Of a stretch of 64,000 nt of DNA, positions 30,998-39,600 are shown piece after piece. The first letter of the stretch is position 1, and each line of letters starts with the position of its first letter. The DNA comes from Skeletonema tropicum (Eukaryota; Bacillariophyta; Thalassiosirophyceae; Thalassiosirales; Thalassiosiraceae). The stretch spans positions 3,534,001 through 3,598,000 of the forward strand of contig CM074129.1 in assembly GCA_037178625.1 (NCBI GenBank). The letters are read 5' to 3'. The translations under genes and the position numbers were made by a program. Below the pieces are notes generated by a model. That model was not told the origin of the DNA. It was given only the letters and a program-made list of their open reading frames with translations, and did not search any database.

Positions 30998-31740
30998 TTA
31001 CGCTGCGTAAGCCATCTCGAAAAAATCTTCTTCCAACTGAATCGCTCTTAGAAATGCTGCTTTACATTTTTCTTTCCCCTCCTCATCTATCAATGTTCCC
31101 TCCTTGTCTAGTAGACCACGGAGATATGCAACTACCTCGTTGAAATAATCACCCGAGTGGAGATCAACCCATTCATACGTCAGAAAGTCATCTCTATTTG
31201 TGATGGGAAGAACTTTTTCTCCCCACGACAGGTAACTCCATTCGGCAACGACCAGCACACTCAAGATTTCACTTCAATGAACAAAACAGGAGTTAGCAAA
31301 ACGTAGTATCGCAATACTTCCAATCAATGTTGCATGAAAACACAGATGAGCACTCACCCTAGCGTGCCTTCAGATGACACCTCTCTCATGAGACTCACAA
31401 ACCCTTTCGTCACTTCTTGATCTGGAATCTTAGCTCTCTCTTCTTTACTACAGCCAAGCACCTCAAACGACCTCTCGAAATACGTATTTTCCTTTCCAGT
31501 GATGAGACCCAAAAACTGACAACCTGGAATGCGATCGTCGAGACTTCTAGCCTTGGCAATTGCAGATGCAAGTAATACCACAAAGGCATCAAGGAAGCGA
31601 TGATCTTGTATCAAATACTTCTTCAATACGTTACGATCAATATCTCCCCTTGCTAGTTCGGTTGTAAAGCGGTGGTTGATTACTCTATCCCATTGGTCAC
31701 CAGCAGCTGCACGAAGCTCTTCGGTAAATGTTTTTGACAT
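30998..31740 (-). CDS. TenA/THI-4 family thiamine-salvage protein, probable TenA_E type (2 exons)
   Basis: Exons 31740-31358 and 31271-30998, intron GTGAGT...AAG, 657 bases in frame, 218 residues, the usual TenA length. I start at the ATG of MSKTFTEELRAAAG; the frame extends upstream only from a TTG. The helical TenA fold is recognisable: LKKYLIQDHRFLDAFVVLLASAIAKA, then QFLGLITGKENTYFERSFEVLG, and spliced LGEILSVLVVAEWSYLSWGEKV. In TenA_C enzymes a catalytic Cys sits just before the W.Y motif; here the residue is Glu (AEWSY), as in TenA_E proteins known from plants that act on thiamine-breakdown pyrimidines. Acts in recycling of the HMP moiety of thiamine. It shares a divergent promoter with the ferredoxin-like gene. 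Confidence 0.85.
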
Positions 31741-32199
31741 GATGTTACGTGTGTTGTGTTGAAGTAATTTTTTTCTGGATCTATGGCACAAATAATTTGC
31801 TGGTTACAATGATGTTGTAATAGCCACAAACTTAACTATTTATAGCTGTTGGCTGTTGGCGAGCTGGCAACATGGAACATAGCAACGACGGCGACAAGTA
31901 AGACCTCGTGCCATAGGTAAAATGTGAAGATGCAATAATGCAGATCTTTCGGGTTTTGGATTTTGGATCTTCCTCTTTCAAAACTTGCTGCCGACTGGCG
32001 TGACGTCACCTCTCCACCCCTCAACATTCTTCGGCTCGCTCCGCCATGGTCTTTGCCAGTGCCAGGCAGCCAGCAGCTGCTTTTGTCGCTGCATTCTAAT
32101 GCTACTATTACAATACCACGGCCACAGCAAGCAGCGGATAGCTGCTGCTAACGAAAAGTTCTTTTTCATCGCCGTAGTAGATAGAATCGGCGCAGGACA
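31741..32199. promoter_or_regulatory. Bidirectional promoter with a TGACGTCA (CRE-type) palindrome
   Basis: The region separates the divergent TenA and ferredoxin-like genes. At 32001-32008 it carries the full palindrome TGACGTCA, the bZIP/CREB site; the half-site TGACGT is the core of diatom CO2/cAMP-responsive elements and the aureochrome target (established for Phaeodactylum). It sits about 190 bases from the plus-strand ATG and about 260 from the minus-strand ATG. Function here is inferred. Confidence 0.4.
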
Positions 32200-33360
32200 A
32201 TGATGAGGCAGCATCAAGCATCTACTTTAGCTTTTGCATTGTTTTGTGCAAAAGCATCCGCCTTTAATGTCCAATACAATCGAGCATGTGCAACAAGAGC
32301 CAACTCTCAATGCTGGCCTCTTTATTCTGATGCAGGTGATAACGATGATAATGTGTATGATCCAAATCGATGGATAAGCACGGATGAGCAAGAATCGCTA
32401 GCAGATGGTAGCTGGGAAGATACATTAGCTCGTCGAGAAGACGGATCATTGTGGAGTTCATTTGAAAGCTCCGATGATGACTCTGAAATCAATGCCAGTG
32501 CATCGGTTTCTTTAGACATTGATGATGGCGAAGAAGCTTGGTTAGACTCACTACAAAATATTGCTGCCGAAGAAATCAATTTCATGAACAAGGAGGCAGA
32601 TCGTGCTGACAAGGCACGCCAGATGGAAGAGATGGGGTTTAGTTCTGAATCCATCTCGGCAACACTGGGAGTGGCTGTTGACGAAGACTTGGAATCTGAT
32701 GAAGAGAATCCATTGTTTGAGGCGTTCAAGGAAGAAACTGCCAAGACAGGGTTTGGACAGGTCGTGGATGATGATATTGATATGGAAACAGTTGAAAGTC
32801 ATTCACAAGTTGAATGGGATGATGAGACAGATGAGCCAGTTCGGTCGCAGCATGTCTATGTAGACGAAGTTACATGCATTGGCTGCACTAATTGTGCAAT
32901 GATTGCGGGATCTACCTTTTTCATGGAGGGTGAACATGGCAGGGCGAGAGTTTTCCAGCAGTGGGGAGATGATGATGAGACCATCGCAGTTGCTATTGAG
33001 ACTTGTCCTGTGGACTGCATCCATTACGTACCATATGATGAGTTGAAGCGCCTTGAGATTGAACGACGCAAGCAAAACATCAACTTCAAAGCAAGACTTG
33101 TCAATCAAGGAGAAGCAGGTAGTTCAGGCTACCAGGCCAAGTATGGCGGAGGAGCTCTCTTCACTGATCAACAAATTATATCCGGTAATATGGGTGCACG
33201 ATGTAATAACTGTCCAAGCCGTGGTTGTAAAAACTGCCCAATGTTCGGTGTTGGGAAATCCCCTTATTTCATCGAGAAGGAGAAAGCACGTATGGAGAAG
33301 CGTGCAAAGGCAGAGATGAAGAGACAGATGGAGAGCAAGAACAAAAGAGCTGAGTTATAA
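32200..33360 (+). CDS. Plastid ferredoxin-like protein with acidic N-terminal region
   Basis: Single-exon, 386 residues. A short hydrophobic start (TLAFALFCAKASAF-NVQ) fits a signal peptide with an ASAF plastid cleavage motif. Residues 40-215 are strongly acidic with no recognised domain. Residues about 220-285 form a ferredoxin domain: VDEVTCIGCTNCAMIAGSTFFME, then TCPVDCIHYV, providing C-x2-C-x2-C and a fourth Cys before Pro, sufficient for one [4Fe-4S] cluster. This layout resembles plant and algal DnaJ/ferredoxin-like thylakoid proteins. A second Cys cluster follows (MGARCNNCPSRGCKNCPMFG), possibly a further metal site. The C-terminus is a charged helix of Lys/Glu/Met. Probably plastid electron transfer or redox sensing. 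Confidence 0.8.
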   Translation: MMRQHQASTLAFALFCAKASAFNVQYNRACATRANSQCWPLYSDAGDNDDNVYDPNRWISTDEQESLADGSWEDTLARREDGSLWSSFESSDDDSEINASASVSLDIDDGEEAWLDSLQNIAAEEINFMNKEADRADKARQMEEMGFSSESISATLGVAVDEDLESDEENPLFEAFKEETAKTGFGQVVDDDIDMETVESHSQVEWDDETDEPVRSQHVYVDEVTCIGCTNCAMIAGSTFFMEGEHGRARVFQQWGDDDETIAVAIETCPVDCIHYVPYDELKRLEIERRKQNINFKARLVNQGEAGSSGYQAKYGGGALFTDQQIISGNMGARCNNCPSRGCKNCPMFGVGKSPYFIEKEKARMEKRAKAEMKRQMESKNKRAEL

Positions 33361-33540
33361 GATACCTTCATTAAGAAGTCTGATCGTTGCAAGTTGATTT
33401 CACGTTGCGTTTTTTATTAGAGTAATAGGCAGGCCTGATAGGATCGTAACTCATGTTACCGTAGTTGAAATTTGTTGTATCTCTACCTCTACTTGAACTT
33501 GTCTCTTTCCTTCCAAAGGATTTCGATTATTTTACTTCTT

Positions 33541-34011
33541 TCAATCACAGCATCCAAGCATTACACCCATGTGAGGACAGCAATCACCAGTCAAACCCAA
33601 AGCTTTACATTTCTTATTTACTGCGCATTCTGCTCCAGAATTTGAAGTCTTGATAGGTTCTGGTGAATACCAGTTTTCGTCGTCTCCTGAACTTTTTGGA
33701 GGCCCATACAAATTGTCGAAGCTAGCACATGCATAAGTCGACGGTCAGTAATGAATTACAAAAGAAACCAACATGCCGACGAAACGACAATCAGCAACGG
33801 CATTACATACTTACCCATGGCCCATTCCAAACGCAAAGCCTCCCATGATCAATAGAGCTATGACAATTGGAAACGCAGCACGACAGCAACGATTCCAACT
33901 GAAACCACTTTCCTGGAGATAGGATAGGTTCTTTTCGTCAAACTCTCTATCGTCTTCTTCAGCGTCTCCTCTTGGGATAGCGCCGTAGCTCGTTGATTCT
34001 ACTTGTGACAT
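33541..34011 (-). CDS. Small membrane protein with diatom CC...GV.LGCC tail (2 exons)
   Basis: Exons 34011-33815 and 33721-33541, intron GTAAGT...TAG; 378 bases in frame, 125 residues. The N-terminal 45 residues are polar and acidic (cytosolic side). One membrane span follows (AAFPIVIALLIMGGFAFGMG). The second exon gives a short linker and a Cys-rich end CAVNKKCKALGLTGDCCPHM followed by GVMLGCCD. I associate this Cys module with the ends of many diatom secreted or type II membrane proteins, including some glycoside hydrolases, so the tail is probably lumenal or extracellular with disulfides. No enzymatic domain is present. Function unknown. Confidence 0.7.
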
Positions 34012-34017
34012 AATATA

Positions 34018-34212
34018 TTACCACCGCTTGAGAGATGGGACGGAGTTGCACCAACACCCTACTATGTACAATAACAACAACCATCCAAAAGCCAAAAACA
34101 AAAGCAAAGAACATACAGAAAAGTCATAGAAGGCGCGTGCGCGATCTTTGGCGACATCATCCTCTGAATGTCCAGCGTTGTCCGAAGGACGTGTGCACCC
34201 AAGAACTTTCAT
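34018..34212 (-). CDS. Small hydrophobic ORF just upstream of the CC-tail gene
   Basis: A 64-residue frame with an ATG at 34210-34212 and a TAA that ends only 6 bases before the next gene's ATG on the same strand. It has a polar start (SEDDVAKDRARAFYDFS) and a strong hydrophobic segment (VCSLLLFLAFGWLLLLYIVG). It could be a separate small membrane protein, an upstream ORF in the leader of the next gene, or chance. No homologue recognised. I tried to splice it into the next gene and found no frame-preserving GT-AG pair. Confidence 0.25.
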   Translation of the reverse strand: MKVLGCTRPSDNAGHSEDDVAKDRARAFYDFSVCSLLLFLAFGWLLLLYIVGCWCNSVPSLKRW

Positions 34213-34605
34213 AAAAGGACACCTACGCTTACAATGTTCGGAGGAATTAGTACATAGATCTCATTTCCGGCACTTTTACATTGCATCTTGAACAAGATGG
34301 TACCTTCCACCAAAAACCAAAAACGACGTGATCGGTACCAGCTACACCAGATTCGTTGTCATAAAATTGAGAAGTACAAACCTCTATTCATTATTTATCA
34401 TCAATTGTTCGTTTGAGTTTTCTTCCGGCGGTGTCTCGGTAGTAGGTTTAGATCCAAAAACATTATTTGTCTCGTTTATTGATCATATATCTATCAAATT
34501 GCAACAGCATCTGTGATTGATGATACAATAAATAATACATTCAAGTGTGCGTGTCTTCAATGATATATTTACTCCCAGAGTGCGTAGGTGATTTTTCTTT
34601 CGATT
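34213..34605. other. Divergent promoter region
   Basis: 393 AT-rich bases between the small membrane gene and the ARM-repeat gene. No coding or RNA feature seen. The upstream GTG extension of the ARM-repeat frame (34588-34605) is probably untranslated. Confidence 0.45.
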
Positions 34606-36408
34606 ATGGAGATCAACTCAGCAGGCCAAGTATCGAGCGATCAGATTCGTGACGCGCGTATTCGAAAAGGCTATTGTGGAGAGTGCCAGCTGGACAGTAA
34701 TCCTATCAAGTGTTTCGAGATTAAGAAGCGATTTGGTGGTTTCAAAAGTAAACGAATTCCTTTGTCAGTCGCTGGTGAAGCGTTCAATGGAGTATGTCTA
34801 ATATGCCATCCCGACAAGGATCCAAATAGTCCTACCATAGCTCAAAGGGCGAGCAAAGAGCGGGGCGTTAGTGACAATAGGTTGCCAACATCGAATAACG
34901 CTCCGCAAGCAATCCATAGGGTCAGTGCGCCTCCAGTTCTACAACAGCAACATGTTCCGGACCTAAGTGGCTGTAACGTAATATCGTCACAACTACTAGT
35001 GATGCAATCGGAGGGAACAGCAGACAGCGGAGTGGAAGAGCAGACTATGGACATTGAAACCCCACAAACGGATATTAACAACTGCAATATGAATGTTCAA
35101 CCCTCCTCTTCCCACAGTGACAATGACGACAAGATATCTGATAACAGAGAATTGGTGGCTCAATTGGAAGACAAAATTAAGAATGGAGAGGGATTGGATG
35201 CAATTGCACGCGCTATTCAAGCGGCTTATGAAAGTAATCCGGAACTGCAAGACATGGTCGCTTGTTCAAATTTCAAACCTGGGGAAGCTTTTGTCGCAAA
35301 TGCTCAGCTTAATTTTGAAGATCAGACGGTCAGCTCTGACCTCACAGATCCAACTTTCCTTTCAGCAGACAGTAGGAACAGGAATGTGATTACGGATGCC
35401 GCATTGCCGCGCCCGCATCTGATCAAAGAACCATCAAGAACGCACAGCCAAGGTTTAAAGTCTATCAATGAAGTAGTGGAACGACAATCCACGTCATCTT
35501 CATCATCCAGTGAAAAACAGATGTCAATCCCAAGTCATCAAATACATGAACCAGTCGTTAACGAAGACGAGTACATTGAAACATCTCCCAATCTAAGTTC
35601 ACTTCGAGAGTTTGTGGATATGTTTCTGCAGTGTGGGGAGGATGTTCAAGCAATTGACCTCATTACTGGTGAGCTAATCAAGGATAACGCCAAAGATATG
35701 TCTGTGGATTTCGCTCTGTACTGCCTCCATACACTTTTGATACTGGCAAAGAAGTCCGATAAAAACAAACACGAAATTTTACTGTTGGGGAACACATTTG
35801 AGGCCATCATAGAAGCAATGGAAATATACAAGGATCGATCAGCAGAGATTCAAATGAAAGGATGCGGTCTGATTTGGTCTTTAGGAATGGACCCAAAGGA
35901 TAGGAAGCATATTGCTGAGTTGAGAGGATGCGGGGCAGTGCTGAATGCGTCGTCAGCATATATGGAGAATGAAGCACTTCAGGTATTTGCTCTAGGAGCC
36001 ATGAAAGTATTGTCTTTTGATCCTACGGGGAAGTTGAAGTTGCGACATTCAGGAGCCGCTCAGATTGTCGCAGACGTCATGTCACATCATCGTCAGAATT
36101 CGACAATTCAGTCTGAAGGTTGTGTGGTAATCAGTAATCTTGCAACTGACGCCGATGGATTCGTCCATCCTGTCAGTAAAAAAGAGATCAGTTCTGTGCT
36201 AGCTGCCATATTAAATAATCCGGATGCGCCTGAAGTCCTCCAAGTGGCGTGTTTTACGTTAGCAAGTCTAGCTGCTTCATCTGAAAATGTGAAGGCCATA
36301 AACCAAGAAAAAGATACTACGTTGGTGTTGGAACTTGCATTTGAAGTAGGAGCTTGCAATACGAATGTTGGAATAGATGTACAGACACTAGTGAATCGGC
36401 TGACATAG
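34606..36408 (+). CDS. ARM-repeat protein with N-terminal CxxC-CxxCHP module
   Basis: Single-exon, 600 residues from the first ATG at 34606. Near the N-terminus lies RIRKGYCGECQLDSNPIKCF, then GFKSKRIPLSVAGEAFNGVCLICHPD: two CxxC pairs with an intervening basic hairpin and a final His-Pro, probably a small zinc-binding module; I associate this type with many diatom proteins. Residues 80-310 are polar, Ser/Gln/Asp-rich and likely disordered. The C-terminal 270 residues form helical repeats of about 42 residues in armadillo style (ALYCLHTLLILAKKSDKNKH, IQMKGCGLIWSLGMDPKDRKHI, LQVFALGAMKVLSFDPTGKL, IQSEGCVVISNLATDADGF, LQVACFTLASLAASSENVKA). A protein-protein scaffold role is likely; partners unknown. 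Confidence 0.78.
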   Translation: MEINSAGQVSSDQIRDARIRKGYCGECQLDSNPIKCFEIKKRFGGFKSKRIPLSVAGEAFNGVCLICHPDKDPNSPTIAQRASKERGVSDNRLPTSNNAPQAIHRVSAPPVLQQQHVPDLSGCNVISSQLLVMQSEGTADSGVEEQTMDIETPQTDINNCNMNVQPSSSHSDNDDKISDNRELVAQLEDKIKNGEGLDAIARAIQAAYESNPELQDMVACSNFKPGEAFVANAQLNFEDQTVSSDLTDPTFLSADSRNRNVITDAALPRPHLIKEPSRTHSQGLKSINEVVERQSTSSSSSSEKQMSIPSHQIHEPVVNEDEYIETSPNLSSLREFVDMFLQCGEDVQAIDLITGELIKDNAKDMSVDFALYCLHTLLILAKKSDKNKHEILLLGNTFEAIIEAMEIYKDRSAEIQMKGCGLIWSLGMDPKDRKHIAELRGCGAVLNASSAYMENEALQVFALGAMKVLSFDPTGKLKLRHSGAAQIVADVMSHHRQNSTIQSEGCVVISNLATDADGFVHPVSKKEISSVLAAILNNPDAPEVLQVACFTLASLAASSENVKAINQEKDTTLVLELAFEVGACNTNVGIDVQTLVNRLT

Positions 36409-36620
36409 CTGAAGTACAATAGGTCAAAGTTTAAGTTTCTTCTCCATTGTAAAGAAGACATTAGGTTATCTCTGCTAAAACCAATACAAAAAACTCAGAA
36501 TAATAAAGAATACAATATGTACAAAGCAAATCACAATAATACCACGTACAATTACAAAAACAATTACAATCTACAATAACCGTCAGCACAGCTCCAATGT
36601 GCTCGTATACTATAGTATAC
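36409..36620. other. AT-rich left flank of the satellite array
   Basis: Between the ARM-repeat gene and the first satellite monomer. AAT/ACAAT-rich sequence, then the short palindrome GTATACTATAGTATAC at about 36604-36619 directly before the first monomer. Confidence 0.4.
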
Positions 36621-39600
36621 TATCACCGCCGACTATAATGGGCCCCTAGGAGCGGCTCATGCACATTTTCACAAAAGATAAGAATCAATAGAAAGTGGTG
36701 AAGCTGGCTACCCCACACTGGACCTCTCAGATCACTCAAGCTATCCGTATGCGCAGTGCTAATGAGCTTCTAATGTATCACCGCCGACTATAATGGGCCC
36801 CTAATAGCGGCTCATTCGCATGGTGACGTCGATAGATACGATCTGGCTAATTGATATGAAGCTGGCTAGCCCACACTGGACCTTTCAGATCAGCAACGAG
36901 GCTGTAGCATCGCTTCTACTCAAGCTATCCGTATGCGCAGTGCTAATGAGCTTCTAATGTATCACCGCCGACTATAATGGGCCACTAGAAGCGGCTCATG
37001 TGCATAGTGACGACGAATAAGACTTGGCTAATATATATGCAGCTGGCTAGCCCACACTGGACCTCTCAGATCAGCAACGATGCTGTAGCATCGCTTCTAC
37101 TCAAGCTATCCGTCTGCGCAGTGCTAATGAGCTTCTAATGTATCACCGCCGACTATAATGGGCCCCTAATAGCGGCTCATGCGCATAGTGACGACGATAG
37201 ATACGATCTGGCTATTTGATATGAAGCTGGCTAGCCCACACTGGACCTCTCAGATCAGCAACGATGCTGTAGCATCGCTTCTACTCAAGCTATACGTATG
37301 CGCAGTGCTAATGAGCTTCTAATGTATCACCGCCGACTATAATGGCCCACTAGAAGCGGCTCATGCGCATAGTGACGACGAATAAGACTTGGCTAATTTA
37401 TATGCAGCTGGCTAGCCCACACTGGACCTCTCAGATCAGCAACGATGCTGTAGCATCGCTTCTACTCAAGCTATCCGTCTGCGCAGTGCTAATGAGCTTC
37501 TAATGTATCACCGCCGACTATAATGGGCCCCAAGAAGCGGCTCATGTTCATAGTGACGACGATAGATACGATCTGGCTATTTGATATGAAGCTTGCTAGC
37601 CCACACTGGACCTCTCAGATCAGCAACGATGCTGTAGCATCGCTTCTACTCAAGCTATCCGTATGCGCAGTGCTAATGAGCTTCTAATGTATCACCGCCG
37701 ACTATAATGGCCCACAAGAAGCGGCTCATGTTCATAGTGACGACGATAGATACGATTTGGCTAATTTATATGCAGCTGGCTAGCCCACACTGGACCTCTC
37801 AGATCAGCAACGATGCTGTAGCATCGCTTCTACTCAAGCTATCCGTCTGCGCAGTGCTAATGAGCTTCTAATGTATCACCGCCGACTACAATGGCCCACT
37901 AGAAGCGGCTCATGTTCATAGTGACGACGATAGATACGATTTGGCTAATATATATGCAGCTGGCTAGCCCACACTGGACCTCTCAGATCAGCAACGATGC
38001 TGTAGCATCGCTTCTACTCAAGCTATCCGTATGCGCAGTGCTAATGAGCTTCTAATGTATCACCGCCGACTATAATGGGCCCCTAGAAGCGGCTCATGCG
38101 CATAGTGACGACGATAGATACGATCTGGCAATTTGATATGCAGCTGGCTAGGCCACACTGGACCTCTCAGATCAGCAACGATGCTGTAGCATCGCTTCTA
38201 CTCAAGCTATCCGTCTGCGCAGTGCTAATGAGCTTCTAATGTATCACCGCCGACTATAATGGGCCCCTAGATGCGGCTCACGCGCATTCTTACAACGGTT
38301 GATATGATTTGGTAGAATGTGGTGCATTTGGCTAGCCCGCATTGGACCTCCCAGATCAGCAACGATGCTGTAGCATCGCTTCTACTCAAGCTATCCGTCT
38401 GCGCAGTGCTAATGAGCTTCTAATGTATCACCGCCGACTATAATGGGCCCATAGAAGCGGCTCATGCGCATAGTGACGACGAATAAGACTTGGCTAAATT
38501 ATATGCAGCTGGCTAGCCCACACTAGACCTCTCAGATCAGCAACGATGCTGTAGCATCGCTTCTACTCAAGCTATCCGTCTGCGCAGTGCTAATGAGCTT
38601 CTAATGTATCACCGCCGACTATAATGGGCCCATAGAAGCGGCTCATGCGCATAGTGACGACGATAAATACGATCTGGCTATTTGATATGAAGCTGGCTAG
38701 CCCACACTGGACCTCTCAGATCAGCAACGATGCTGTAGCATCGCTTCTACTCAAGCTATCCGTATGCGCAGTGCTAATGAGCTTCTAATGTATCACCGCC
38801 GACTATAATGGCCAACTAGAAGCGGCTCATGCGCATATCACCGCCGACTATACTGGGCCCCTAGAAGCAGGTCATGCGCATAGTGACGACGATAGATACG
38901 ATCTGGCTATTTGATATGCAGCTGGCTAGGCCACACTGGACCTCCCAGATCAGCAACGATGCTGTAGCATCGCTTCTACTCAAGCTATCCGTCTGCGCAG
39001 TGCTAATGAGCTTCTAATGTATCACCGCCGACTATAATGGCCCACTAGAAGCGGCTCATGCGCATAGTGACGACGATAGATACGATCTGGCTGTTTGATA
39101 TGCAGCTGGCTAGCCCACACTGGACCTCTCAGATCAGCAACGATGCTGTAGCATCGCTTCTACTCAAGCTATCCGTCTGCGCAGTGCTAATGAGCTTCTA
39201 ATGTATCACCGCCGACTATAATGGGCCCCTAGATGCGGCTCACGCGCATTCTTACAACGGTTGATATGATTTGGTAGAATGTGGTGCATTTGGCTAGCCC
39301 GCATTGGACCTCCCAGATCAGCAACGATGCTGTAGCATCGCTTCTACTCAAGCTATCCGTCTGCGCAGTGCTAATGAGCTTCTAATGTATCACCGCCGAC
39401 TATAATGGGCCCATAGAAGCGGCTCATGCGCATAGTGACGACGAATAAGACTTGGCTAAATTATATGCAGCTGGCTAGCCCACACTAGACCTCTCAGATC
39501 AGCAACGATGCTGTAGCATCGCTTCTACTCAAGCTATCCGTCTGCGCAGTGCTAATGAGCTTCTAATGTATCACCGCCGACTATAATGGGCCCATAGAAG

